From UBA4660 sp034408895 (GTDB taxonomy: Bacteria; Bacteroidota; Bacteroidia; Flavobacteriales_D; Sanyastnellaceae), in the NCBI GenBank assembly GCA_034408895.1, contig JAWXCI010000001.1:26522-90521 (forward strand): a DNA stretch of 64,000 nt. Reading direction: 5' to 3'. The position numbers were made by a program, and so were the translations under genes. The notes beneath the pieces were generated by a model. That model was not told where the DNA came from. It saw only the letters and a list, made by a program, of their open reading frames with translations, and ran no database searches. Positions 25,101 to 32,471 of this stretch are shown one piece after another; positions within the stretch are counted from its first letter, which is position 1, and every line of letters begins with the position of its first letter.

Positions 25101-25510
25101 TTTATCATTCCCTGCAATCCCATTGCGCGACCATCATCAGGATGATAAATGCGCGCGATGCCATAGTTCTGAAGTTCTTCTATTTCGGAAGGAAGAATTG
25201 TTCCTCCTCCTCCTCCAAAAATCTTGATATGACTTGCGCCTTTTTCTTTCAGCAAATCATACATGTATTTGAAATACTCTGTGTGCCCGCCTTGATAGGA
25301 TGTGATGGCAATGGCTTGTGCATCTTCTTGAATGGCGCAGTTCACCACTTCTTCCACACTGCGGTCGTGGCCGAGGTGGATTACTTCGCAACCTGTGCTT
25401 TGTATAATTCTGCGCATGATGTTGATGGCTGCATCATGCCCATCGAACAGCGAGGCGGCTGTTACAATGCGGACTTTGTTTTTGGGGCTGTAAGGGGTTT
25501 GGACTTGCAT
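22061..25510 (-). CDS. icmF: Fused isobutyryl-CoA mutase (B12 domain + G-protein chaperone + mutase)
   Basis: 1149 residues, the IcmF architecture. Residues about 12-145: B12-binding domain with the cobalt-ligand motif DGHDAA (His25) and KIFGGGGGTI. About 205-420: MeaI/ArgK-type GTPase with P-loop GTGGSGKSS (213-221), ISVDPSKRKTGGALLGDR and base motif NKFD. About 560-1120: acyl-CoA mutase barrel (PYTAGLYPFK, YGNDPDHRPDIYGKVG, SVSISGYHIAEAGA, RARAQMLKYHIQTSGRSLHAQE, split). It interconverts isobutyryl- and n-butyryl-CoA using adenosylcobalamin, linking branched-chain amino-acid breakdown to central carbon; related substrates such as isovaleryl-CoA are possible. Two linkers (about 196-206 and 734-748) carry sequence that looks like in-frame intergenic repeats. 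Its 3' end is duplicated downstream. Confidence 0.95.
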   Translation of the reverse strand: MQVQTPYSPKNKVRIVTAASLFDGHDAAINIMRRIIQSTGCEVIHLGHDRSVEEVVNCAIQEDAQAIAITSYQGGHTEYFKYMYDLLKEKGASHIKIFGGGGGTILPSEIEELQNYGIARIYHPDDGRAMGLQGMINDLVQKSDVPTGYQLNGEVGHLSANDHGSIARLISAAENYPEQHKDELKKIQDIAAKRSLAFGEGRGEVIPVLGITGTGGSGKSSMVDEIVRRFLLDFPDKNIGIISVDPSKRKTGGALLGDRIRMNSIRNPRVYMRSLATRQSNLALSKHVAEAVAILKAAKFDLIILETSGIGQSDTEIMDHSDVALYIMTPEFGAATQLEKIDMLDFADVVAINKFDKRGSQDALRDVRKQYKRNHQLWDAEDDSLPVVGTIASQFNDPGTNELYIKLIHQIAEKTGADLKSAFFHTNEMSEKIFIIPPNRTRYLSEISENNRAYDKWANEQAIIADKLYALNSSITLIEESANKKDDEALSILKSSFDRIKLDLDPHNWEIISTWNAKRALYKNAEYKFMVRDKEVRIQTHTESLSHQMIPKVVTPSYRSWGDILNWVLQENVPGEFPYTAGLYPFKREGEDPARMFAGEGGPERTNKRFHYVSHGLPAKRLSTAFDSVTLYGNDPDHRPDIYGKVGNSGVSICCLDDAKKLYSGFDLADAKTSVSMTINGPAPMLLAFFMNAAIDQQCEKHIKENKLEKEVEKKLKSKYDDNGLQRPKYQSADSPISIPNTQYSNLPEGNDSLGLMLIGITGEEVLPKDVYEKIKAYTLSQVRGTVQADILKEDQAQNTCIFSTEFALRLMGDVQEYFIEKKVRNFYSVSISGYHIAEAGANPITQLAFTLSNGFTYVEYYLSRGMDINEFGPNLSFFFSNGIDPEYAVIGRVARRIWSKALAKKYGANARAQMLKYHIQTSGRSLHAQEIDFNDIRTTLQALYAIYDNCNSLHTNAYDEAITTPTEESVRRAMAIQLIINKELGLAKNENPLQGSFIIDELTDLVEAAVLSEFDRITERGGVLGAMETMYQRSKIQEESLYYETLKHDGRFPIIGVNTFLSSKGSPTILPKEVIRATEEEKEYQISMLKNLQAANATQSAEALKRVQQAAIQNQNMFAELMEAVKSCSLGELTQAMFEVGGQYRRNM

Positions 25511-25563
25511 GGGTTTCCAATGAATTATTGAACAAATATTATCCGGTCATCTGAGACAATTTT

Positions 25564-25866
25564 TCAAGCAACTTTTCTGCGTTTTGTCTGAGCGTCTTCA
25601 AGGCTCCACTTCAAGGTATAGTAATCGTAATATGTCTGCAAATTGAGCCAGTACAATGCACTTATTTCAAGAGCATGTTCCAGCTTGATTGCTGTGATTG
25701 CTGTAATGTTTCGTTTGCCGGAAATGATTTCGCTTAGTACCGTTGGCGATAAGCCCATTAATTCTGCAACGTACTTTTTTGTCAAACCACGGTACACGAT
25801 TTCTTCAGCTAAAAACTCGCCCGGGTGAGTGACTTCAGTTGGTGTTATTTCGTTTGCTGTTTTCAT
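25564..25866 (-). CDS. higA: HigA-family antitoxin (XRE helix-turn-helix)
   Basis: 100 residues. The family start EVTHPGEFLAEEIVYRGLTK and the helix-turn-helix KKYVAELMGLSPTVLSEIISG are clear, followed by ISALYWLNLQTYYDY. HigA binds HigB and represses the operon through the HTH. It follows the toxin gene by two bases (toxin first, the usual HigBA order). An ordinary ATG start. Confidence 0.92.
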   Translation of the reverse strand: MKTANEITPTEVTHPGEFLAEEIVYRGLTKKYVAELMGLSPTVLSEIISGKRNITAITAIKLEHALEISALYWLNLQTYYDYYTLKWSLEDAQTKRRKVA

Positions 25867-25868
25867 TT

Positions 25869-26174
25869 TTAGTGGTAATCTGTTAGTTCTACTATTTCAA
25901 TTGACACTTCTGATGGATTCAATTTTGTGAAGCAAATTCTGAATTGTTTGTTCACTCTTACTGACCATTGACCTTTTCTGTCACCTTTCAATTTTTCAAG
26001 ATTCAGGGAATTGATTTTTGCTATTGTTTCAAAATCCGGTGCTGCCAGAAACTGTCTGATTCTTTTCTTGTATTTACTCACTACATCCTCTGCAATTTTG
26101 AATTTGAACACGCATTGATTGATTTCCAATTCATACAACTCCCGTACTTTTTTGTTTTCAAAGCGAACAATCAT
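25869..26174 (-). CDS. higB: HigB-family toxin
   Basis: 101 residues of the RelE/HigB superfamily; HigB toxins cut translated mRNA on the ribosome. Seen: IVRFENKKVRELYE start, LNLEKLKGDRKGQWSVRVN and FRICFTKLN, with the closing VEIVELTDYH-like end (IEIVELTDYH) typical of HigB. Upstream of higA in a two-gene operon. A palindromic operator overlaps the promoter just upstream. With the ParE-type module it brackets icmF. Confidence 0.9.
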   Translation of the reverse strand: MIVRFENKKVRELYELEINQCVFKFKIAEDVVSKYKKRIRQFLAAPDFETIAKINSLNLEKLKGDRKGQWSVRVNKQFRICFTKLNPSEVSIEIVELTDYH

Positions 26175-26176
26175 AC

Positions 26177-26193
26177 TTCACAAAAGTAGTGAA
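26177..26193 (-). promoter_or_regulatory. higBA promoter with putative HigA operator
   Basis: TTCAC, seven bases, GTGAA forms an inverted repeat, and the seven bases plus flanks contain TACTTTTG on the minus strand (26181-26188), an exact -7 element. The transcription start would fall a few bases before the higB ATG at 26174. A repressor bound to the inverted repeat would cover the -7 element, the usual autoregulation by HigA. Confidence 0.5.
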
Positions 26194-26295
26194 TGTGGTA
26201 TTTGAGAATTCAACATCAAGGTTGTAGATGGTGTGCTCTGTTTCATTCGCTGTTTTCATGTCAACGGATTTATGCGTTTGATGAACAATGCGAAG

Positions 26296-26604
26296 CTAGA
26301 TTTTAGGAGCGGGAGAAAGCGGGTAGGGGAGTGAGAGGTTTGAAGTCGGGAGACTTCTTAAAGGAACTGCCGCGAACGTTAGTAATATCGTAATGCTTAA
26401 GTTGGAGAAAAAATTGTCCTTTGTGAAATAGTCGCTTATGTATTTCAGTTTTCCTTCCTGCAATGTATCTTCATCAAATGTGAACAGGCCAAACCACAAC
26501 CGCCAATTCCAGATGAGCCAGACTATGATCAGAGTTCCAAAAAACGGATTGCCGAATTTGGATTTGATGTAATCCTTTGTTGAGTCCCACACTTCAGATA
26601 CCAT
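26296..26604 (-). pseudogene. 3'-truncated membrane protein gene
   Basis: From the ATG at 26604 the product starts MVSEVWDSTKDYIKSKFGNP and has one strong helix (FFGTLIIVWLIWNWRLWFGLF), a pattern I associate with longer (about 200 residues) membrane proteins of mobile regions. After a second hydrophobic segment (NLSITILLTFAAV) the frame runs into a repeat with a perfect hairpin (26342-26357) and low-complexity LPYPLSPAPKI before stopping. The 3' part appears lost. An upstream in-frame ATG at 26667 is possible but adds unlikely sequence. Confidence 0.45.
26342..26357. repeat. Hairpin repeat GAAGTC-GGGA-GACTTC
   Basis: Perfect six-base stem with a four-base loop, plus the downstream TTAAA. The 14-mer GGAGACTTCTTAAA (26349-26362) recurs at 20504-20517. 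It marks the point where the truncated membrane-protein frame leaves recognisable coding sequence. Confidence 0.5.
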
Positions 26605-26868
26605 AGAATACTTGTTTAAGGTTCCGCTCACACTCTTCCCCCACAGAAAGGGAATCGCAAGTCGCATATTTAAGCCGACAACAATACAATACTGCGCAGC
26701 AGTGGCAGTAAAAGAATGGAGAAATCAGCACTGCGTATATTCTCTCCGCGGAAACCTCGGTGGGTTTTATTCAATCTTAGCCAAACCAATTTCATAACAT
26801 TACACAACGGGAATGCACAGAATGTATTCAGAATCTTGCTTCAATTTTGCCCCATAAAAAATTAAACA

Positions 26869-27333
26869 ATGAAAACAACATTATTTACAATCTCATTGGT
26901 GGCCATTGTGTTCAATGTGTCATCACAAAAGAAAACTGACGTACCAGCTAATGTGAAATCTGCTTTCACATCGGCTTATCCTGAAGCGAAATCGGCATCG
27001 TGGGAAATGGAAGACGCGATGTACGAGGCGGAGTGGAAACAATATGGAATTGAAACTTCGGTTTTGTACAACGCCTCCGCTGCACTGGTTCAAACAGAAA
27101 CTGAAATTCCCGTTTCAGAATTGCCGGCAAAAGTTTCTGACTATGTGAAGCAAAGCCTTGGCGGAAAAAAAATATCGGAGGCCACACGCATTGTGGCTGC
27201 TACCCGCGCCATCACATTCGAAGCAGAAGTAGGCAAAGTGGATTACATTTTTGACGCTGATGGAAATCTACTCAGGCGTGAAGCCGAAGAAGAAGAAGAT
27301 GATGATGACGATGAAAATGGCGAGGAAGACTAG
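26869..27333 (+). CDS. PepSY-like exported protein with acidic tail
   Basis: 154 residues: signal peptide MKTTLFTISLVAIVFNVSS, then two PepSY-like (putative beta-lactamase-inhibitor-like) repeats: VPANVKSAFTSAYPEAKSASWE (split at 24-46) and LPAKVSDYVKQSLGGKKIS. The C-terminus is a strongly acidic run of Glu and Asp (about residues 136-154). Periplasmic or surface location; such proteins may bind ligands or inhibit peptidases, but the role is not established. Single gene with a bidirectional terminator right after it. Confidence 0.85.
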   Translation: MKTTLFTISLVAIVFNVSSQKKTDVPANVKSAFTSAYPEAKSASWEMEDAMYEAEWKQYGIETSVLYNASAALVQTETEIPVSELPAKVSDYVKQSLGGKKISEATRIVAATRAITFEAEVGKVDYIFDADGNLLRREAEEEEDDDDDENGEED

Positions 27334-27357
27334 GCGTTAGCTGTTGCCAGTAAAAAC

Positions 27358-27399
27358 AAACCCCGTCATGCAATTGCGTTGACGGGGTTTCTTTTTTTT
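27358..27399. terminator. Bidirectional intrinsic terminator
   Basis: AAACCCCGTCA (27358-27368) and TGACGGGGTTT (27380-27390) form an 11-base perfect stem with an 11-base loop, followed by CTTTTTTTT. On the other strand the A-rich TAAAAACAAA gives a T-tract too. It separates the convergent PepSY-like gene and the 544-residue protein gene. Confidence 0.9.
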
Positions 27400-27416
27400 G
27401 ACAGGTTGATTTGTCG

Positions 27417-29051
27417 TTACTCTGTTGGCATTTTTCCAAACCAAAGTGTTTTCCCATTTTTGGTTTCACCAAAGAATGCGATTGAATTTTGTGTGTCAAT
27501 CGGCAGAAAAGGAAAGCCATTATTAAGGTAGTATTTCTCCTGGCCAAAAGGAACAAAATCACCAATGGTTGCTGCCGTCAAATTGACTTTTCCCACGTTG
27601 GGGTACAGTAGAACTTTGTACGTCATGTTGCTGAGTTCCTTGTCTTCACGAACACCTTTCACTTCGCCCACTAACCAGTAAACTCCTTTTCCATCATTGC
27701 TAAGAATCAAATCCTGATAGCAGGGAGTAGACTTCGCCAATTGGTTATTTTCCTCGCGATGAATCCCATATTGAGCTTTCAAGTCGCCCTTGCCAGAGAA
27801 ATGAAACATGATGGGGTCCGTGAAATCGCGTGAGCCGTCCTGGTTCTTCTTGAAGTTTTGTCCCATGATGAAAATTTCTTCACCCTGTGCAATTACGATC
27901 CCTGCTGAGCGGAATTTTTTGCCTTTGTAAGCCGGTACTTTTTTCTGAGTTGGTCCTGCCTGCGCCTTGGTTTCAAATTCATCAATAGAAGGAGCGCTGA
28001 TCCATTGCAAACCATTGCTGTTCAGTTTGGCAATCTGGAATGACTCCCATTTCATTTCATCAGTGGCAGTTCCGGGTGGAATCACTTCGTCCGCATATTT
28101 ATCATCAGCTTTTGCAGGCCCATATATATAGGTGTAGCCATCTACGGTGTTTATGCTGTTTACAGCCCAGATTGCATTTGGTGTGGGCAATGGTGAGCGT
28201 TGCATGATGTTGGCATCGTTGGCCACGCGAACGTAGGTGTAATTTTTCGGATCAGGATCAGCAAGTTTTTTTAATCCGGATCCACCCATCGGTGCAAATA
28301 CAAGAGCGAGATCGCTACTGGAAATATCATCCGACTCATCTTCAGAATTGTCTTCTTTCGAAACGATGAACCTGCTGAGCAATTGTTGAGGATGGTCGAA
28401 ATTAAAATTCTGAGTATTGGTTACGTCCAGGTCTTTGTTGATGATGAGAGCTGAGAAGTTCTTGCGAAACGCATTTGCATCCGCACCTTTTTTCATTCCA
28501 GCCTTTTCGCCCACTATCACCAGCACTTCACCTGTTTGGTCATTCTCCGCCTTAGCCCACAGGAAGTATTTGTTGCCTTCATCATTTTTCGGTTTCACCT
28601 TTTCCAGAAGTTTCACGGTTTTATCGTAGCCGCCCCAGAACCAACTCCATTTGTAGGTGATGAGCTTCTTTCTCAGCACAAGCGTGCCCACCAGGTTCGC
28701 TTCCACGCTGATAGCTTCCACCTGGTATTCTTCGCCCTTGTAGCGAAACCACTTGTACTTGGCGTGTGCCTTTTCGAATTCCAGTTCATCAGTTATCAGG
28801 TTTTTGAAATTAAAATCAAGATCAAATTGGTAAGTTTCAAATTTCACCATGCGATCATTTGACTTGGTGACATACGTGAGCTCGAGAAGATCCTTTGGCT
28901 CATCAATGTTGATGTTTCCGAGAAATCCCCGATTGGCTTTTCCAGTAATCTCATAAGTGTTTTCTACAGAAAGAGACTGACCGGACAGGAGGGCATGGTT
29001 CAGCAACAAAAGCGTTGCAGCAATCATTACTAAAAAAAATTGTTTTTTCAT
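27417..29051 (-). CDS. Exported hypothetical protein, 544 residues
   Basis: Signal peptide MKKQFFLVMIAATLLLLNHALLSG (split) then a long soluble, beta-rich chain with many Lys/Asp pairs and repeated short motifs resembling propeller blades (YTYVRVANDAN, GYTYIYGPAKADD, GEEIFIMGQNFKKNQDGS, GVYWLVGEVKG). I do not recognise the family; beta-propeller is an inference from the periodic aromatic motifs. No sorting domain or lipobox is seen, so it should be periplasmic. Single gene, 81 bases downstream of miaA on the same strand. Confidence 0.7.
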   Translation of the reverse strand: MKKQFFLVMIAATLLLLNHALLSGQSLSVENTYEITGKANRGFLGNINIDEPKDLLELTYVTKSNDRMVKFETYQFDLDFNFKNLITDELEFEKAHAKYKWFRYKGEEYQVEAISVEANLVGTLVLRKKLITYKWSWFWGGYDKTVKLLEKVKPKNDEGNKYFLWAKAENDQTGEVLVIVGEKAGMKKGADANAFRKNFSALIINKDLDVTNTQNFNFDHPQQLLSRFIVSKEDNSEDESDDISSSDLALVFAPMGGSGLKKLADPDPKNYTYVRVANDANIMQRSPLPTPNAIWAVNSINTVDGYTYIYGPAKADDKYADEVIPPGTATDEMKWESFQIAKLNSNGLQWISAPSIDEFETKAQAGPTQKKVPAYKGKKFRSAGIVIAQGEEIFIMGQNFKKNQDGSRDFTDPIMFHFSGKGDLKAQYGIHREENNQLAKSTPCYQDLILSNDGKGVYWLVGEVKGVREDKELSNMTYKVLLYPNVGKVNLTAATIGDFVPFGQEKYYLNNGFPFLPIDTQNSIAFFGETKNGKTLWFGKMPTE

Positions 29052-29132
29052 TTCGCTTTGGATTTAAAATTATTGGGGCAAAGAAACCAAAGTATGTAGT
29101 GAAGGAATTCGGGTGAATACCGTATTTTGAAT

Positions 29133-30053
29133 TCAACTTGATGCCTTTTTAGTTGTGGCACTTGCGAAGTTGAGAATGGACGAATTCTCCGGACTCATCC
29201 ATGTAATTTCCTCATCACGCCTCCACCAGGTGAGCTGGCGTTTGGAGTAGTTGCGGGTGTGCTGCTTTATTTTTTCGATGGCATCGGGTAGCGAACACTT
29301 GCCTTCGAAGTACTCAAATAATTCTTTGTAGCCAACGGTGTTCAATGAGTTGAAATGGCGAAATGGAAAAAGTGATGTTGCCTCCTGCTCCAATCCCGCA
29401 TCCATCATTTCATTTACACGCGCATCAATTTTTTGGTATAACAAATCGCGAGGCACATCCAATCCAATTTTCAAAATTCGAAATGGCCGCTTTGCTTTTT
29501 GCCTGCTGCGAAGGGTTGAATACTTCTGCCCCGTCAGTTCGATTACTTCCAACGCGCGCATAAGACGGGAAGGATTTGCTGTATCCACCTGGCCGAAGTA
29601 TTCTGCATCGCGCAGTTCCAGTTCCTTTTGCAGCGATTCGATTCCATTTTTTTCCAGTTCATGTGCCCATTTCATTTTCAACTGAATGTCAGAAGGCAAA
29701 TCATCCATCCCATTCAGTAACGATTGAATGTATAGACCAGAACCACCGGCACAAATCACCACATCATGTGTTGAGAAAAGATGTTCGAGCAACCGAAGGG
29801 CATCATGTTCGAACGTGCCGGAACTGTAATGTCCGTGTATGGAAATGAAAGCAATGAAGTGATGCCTCACAGCCTGAAGTTGTTCTTGTGATGGACGAGC
29901 AACACCAATATTTAGTTCGCGAAAAAACTGGCGCGAATCAGCAGAAAGTATTTCGGTGGAAAAATGACGGGCTAGTTCTATAGCAACAGAAGTTTTTCCC
30001 GATGCAGTGGGCCCAAGGACCACAATGAGCGTTTTGTTTTCTGTCTCCGACAA
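29133..30053 (-). CDS. miaA: tRNA dimethylallyltransferase
   Basis: 306 residues. MiaA adds a dimethylallyl group to N6 of A37 in tRNAs that read codons starting with U. Seen: P-loop VVLGPTASGKTSVAIELA, SADSRQFFRELNIGVARPS, the GGSGLYIQSLLNGMDDLP block, ANPSRLMRALEVIELTG, and the RNYSKRQLTWWRRDEEITW C-terminal motif. Complete. It follows the pRiA4b-ORF3-like gene by nine bases, so they are cotranscribed. Confidence 0.96.
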   Translation of the reverse strand: MSETENKTLIVVLGPTASGKTSVAIELARHFSTEILSADSRQFFRELNIGVARPSQEQLQAVRHHFIAFISIHGHYSSGTFEHDALRLLEHLFSTHDVVICAGGSGLYIQSLLNGMDDLPSDIQLKMKWAHELEKNGIESLQKELELRDAEYFGQVDTANPSRLMRALEVIELTGQKYSTLRSRQKAKRPFRILKIGLDVPRDLLYQKIDARVNEMMDAGLEQEATSLFPFRHFNSLNTVGYKELFEYFEGKCSLPDAIEKIKQHTRNYSKRQLTWWRRDEEITWMSPENSSILNFASATTKKASS

Positions 30054-30062
30054 TTTTCAATT

Positions 30063-30653
30063 TCAATAGTCATCCTTCTCACTAATGCTTCCCCCCAATT
30101 CATCTTCATCGAATTGTACATCATCATTGCCCAGATCATTCTCATCATCGTCATCAGGGGCGTTCAACTCATCAAACTCTTCTTCGGAAAACTCGCTGCC
30201 ATACAAATCCATCTCTTTCGAATCCTGCGATGGGGCATCACCGAAAGCCATAGCCACACGAGGGTAAATGGTGGAAGGTTTGTCTTTCTTCACCTCCACC
30301 AACTCGATGTAAAAGCACCACATGCGCATAAAATCATACACGTATAAAATCTTCTCCGATGGTTTGGACACCATGTCGCCCAGTTTTGTGCTCTTCATGC
30401 TGGTGGCCACACTTCCTTCCTCCTTCGATCCCATTTCCGTCAACGGAATTTCAAGACCCTTTTCCCAACTTTCGTTGCTCATGTAGAAGGAGGCCATTTC
30501 GCCACTTTCGAAATCGAACGCATCAAGAATTGAGTTATGGAATACCTCGAATGAAGAGTCTGTTTCAACTTCAATATCACGGAATACATCCTGTTCTGCG
30601 TCTATTACCACCCGGAATTTGAAAATGTTGATACCGGTATTTTTTTTAGCCAT
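30063..30653 (-). CDS. Plasmid pRiA4b ORF-3-like (IS1096 TnpR-passenger family) protein
   Basis: About 196 residues from MAKKNTGINIFKFRVVIDAE. The N-terminal 120 residues match the pRiA4b ORF-3 fold (VFRDIEVETDSSFEVFHNSI, FYMSNESWEKGLEIP, MVSKPSEKILYVYDF). The last 45 residues are extremely acidic (EFDELNAPDDDDEND and on), probably disordered. The family is widespread; despite the name it is not a transposition enzyme and its function is unknown. Being upstream of miaA with a nine-base gap suggests a housekeeping context here. The start at 30653 is preferred over the ATG 27 bases upstream because the domain begins there. Confidence 0.8.
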   Translation of the reverse strand: MAKKNTGINIFKFRVVIDAEQDVFRDIEVETDSSFEVFHNSILDAFDFESGEMASFYMSNESWEKGLEIPLTEMGSKEEGSVATSMKSTKLGDMVSKPSEKILYVYDFMRMWCFYIELVEVKKDKPSTIYPRVAMAFGDAPSQDSKEMDLYGSEFSEEEFDELNAPDDDDENDLGNDDVQFDEDELGGSISEKDDY

Positions 30654-30698
30654 TGATGAGGGGAAATAATTGGCCGCCAAAACTAATCGCGCCTTTAT

Positions 30699-31331
30699 TT
30701 ACCAGACAAAATCCTCCGGCTCTGCAGTTTTCTTTGAAGTCAAAATTCCACATAGGAACAAGTCGAACCGAATGAAATGCTGCTGGAATCCAGTGTCGCC
30801 AAACAGCCTGCTTTTACTTATTCCGTATCCCAGCACCGCCTCCACATGAAGACCTTGCAATTTGCCGGGAGTTTTATACCCGAGCGCCATTCCGATATCG
30901 TAACTCATTCCGGTGTCAACTTCAGTGGAGGGCGAATCGAACTGGAAACCGGTAGGGTTGGGCGTAATGCCATGTTGTGTAATTTCCTTCAACAATCTGG
31001 CCCGGCCAAAACCACTGGCAAAAAATCCCAGTGGTGATTTTTCGCCAAAGATTCCGAAGTAATGCCGCGCTTCGGGCATGAGTCCCAAGCCAGTCAACGA
31101 ATAGCCCGATATAGAACTGTTTTGTGTAGAAAGTTCATCCTGTGCGTAGCGCCCAACTTCCAGATTTAGTGAAAAAGAGAAGCGTGACGAATCGAAAGCG
31201 AGTTCATAGCCAACTCCTCCTATCGGCCTGTTGGTGGCAACAAAAGTTGCGTTGAATTTTACTGTATGAACTTGTGTTGAAACTTGAGAAAGAAAACTTA
31301 GGGCAAAACAAATGGTAAGAAAATGTTTCAT
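30699..31331 (-). CDS. Outer-membrane beta-barrel-like exported protein
   Basis: About 210 residues from the ATG at 31331, which opens signal peptide MKHFLTICFALSFLSQVSTQ. The mature part has repeating barrel-like strands (VKFNATFVATNRPIGGVGYEL, FSFSLNLEVGRYA, YDIGMALGYKTPG, IRFDLFLCGIL). No family recognised. The C-terminus (EPEDFVW) does not end with the usual Phe, so outer-membrane insertion is likely but not certain. It is the upstream neighbour of the pRiA4b-like gene (45-base gap). Confidence 0.65.
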   Translation of the reverse strand: MKHFLTICFALSFLSQVSTQVHTVKFNATFVATNRPIGGVGYELAFDSSRFSFSLNLEVGRYAQDELSTQNSSISGYSLTGLGLMPEARHYFGIFGEKSPLGFFASGFGRARLLKEITQHGITPNPTGFQFDSPSTEVDTGMSYDIGMALGYKTPGKLQGLHVEAVLGYGISKSRLFGDTGFQQHFIRFDLFLCGILTSKKTAEPEDFVW

Positions 31332-31530
31332 GGTGTGGTTAATAAGAATGTTTAAGCAGTGGTAAAAATAAAGAAGGTTTGGGCATGTGCCGATATGTAG
31401 CTGCTGAGTGAAACGAAGTCTCGATTCTTCTTCGGAATGCTGATTTGACGACATCGGATGTCTGATGGCATTGTCTCATATCTGATAGTACATCCCGATA
31501 ACTACCGTAACTCACATCACGTCTCCTCAT

Positions 31531-31538
31531 TAGGTTTG
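31531..31538 (+). promoter_or_regulatory. Candidate promoter of the TPR membrane protein gene
   Basis: TAGGTTTG matches TAnnTTTG exactly, 28 bases before the ATG at 31566. No clear -33 element. A degenerate CCCGATA-type palindrome (31493-31510) lies just upstream. Confidence 0.35.
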
Positions 31539-31565
31539 CGCACTTTTTTCAGAAACAAAATAAAA

Positions 31566-32081
31566 ATGATTGACACAAGAATTATTAAAGGAGTGATTGC
31601 AGCTGGCATGATTGCACTTGCTGTTTGGCTGTTTACCGAAGGTGAAATTCTTTGGGGGATTATAGTTTCGCTGGCAGCTATTGTGGCTTCGTTTCTTGTG
31701 TTCCGCAGCATTCGCATCATTCGGGCGATGTTCGCATTACGCAGCCAAAAAATGGATAAAGCACGCAAGTATCTCGACCAAATCAATCCCGCGCATTTGT
31801 GGAAGAGACAACAGGGGTACTACTATCTTCTAATGGGAACGGCCAATGCCGACAAAAACAGTTTTGCTCAAAGCGAGAAATACTTTAAGCAAGCCCTTAG
31901 TTCAGGTTTGCGCTATGATCATGATAAGGCAATGGTCTTCATGAACCTCTCTGTGCTCACCGCCAACAAAAGGAAAAAAAGGGAAGCCATAAACCTGCTC
32001 AATGAAGCTAAAAAGTACGATACGAAGGGAATGATGAAGGACCAATTGAAACAGGTGAGCAAAATGATCAATCAGATTTAA
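31566..32081 (+). CDS. Membrane-anchored TPR-like protein
   Basis: About 171 residues from ATG at 31566. Two hydrophobic helices near the N-terminus (IIKGVIAAGMIALAVWLF and LWGIIVSLAAIVASFLVF) place it in the inner membrane; the soluble part has TPR-type helical pairs (YYYLLMGTANADKNSFAQSE, AMVFMNLSVLTANKRKKREA). Probably a scaffold protein; partner unknown. Its 3' end overlaps the convergent next gene by 14 bases. Confidence 0.72.
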   Translation: MIDTRIIKGVIAAGMIALAVWLFTEGEILWGIIVSLAAIVASFLVFRSIRIIRAMFALRSQKMDKARKYLDQINPAHLWKRQQGYYYLLMGTANADKNSFAQSEKYFKQALSSGLRYDHDKAMVFMNLSVLTANKRKKREAINLLNEAKKYDTKGMMKDQLKQVSKMINQI

Positions 32082-32388
32082 ACTCACCCACCTTCACTCC
32101 TGAATCTATCTGAATTTTCTGTAGCCGGGAAAGAAGTTCGAGACTTTTCCTGTGAACATCCTTGTTCATGGTCTGGAAATGCTGTTCCAGTTGCTCTGAA
32201 TCTGTTGCGAAATTGTGTGCATCCAGTTTTAACAACTGGTAGTTCAGCTCATCAGTAGCTTCTTTAATAATGCGATTCACTTCATCGGAATGTTGCGACT
32301 GGTTAACCAGGAAATGAAATCCCTGTTCAATCACATCGTTGAGCATAGTGTGTACTGCAAGTCGAACGCTTTCCCTGTTGGTGGTCAT
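32068..32388 (-). CDS. Hypothetical helical protein, 106 residues
   Basis: MTTNRESVRLAVHTMLNDVI and onward; the chain is nearly all amphipathic helix with many His, Gln and Leu residues (SQHSDEVNRIIKEATDELNY). No signal peptide, no recognised family. It lies 83 bases downstream of the fused E1 gene on the same strand and overlaps the convergent TPR gene by 14 bases at the tail. Confidence 0.6.
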   Translation of the reverse strand: MTTNRESVRLAVHTMLNDVIEQGFHFLVNQSQHSDEVNRIIKEATDELNYQLLKLDAHNFATDSEQLEQHFQTMNKDVHRKSLELLSRLQKIQIDSGVKVGEFKSD

Positions 32389-32471
32389 TTATCAGAAAGT
32401 TTATATCAAGGTTGGGGCAAGATAGGAACGTTCGCGTTTCCCAATCCAATAAAAATCTTTATGGGTTGCAA

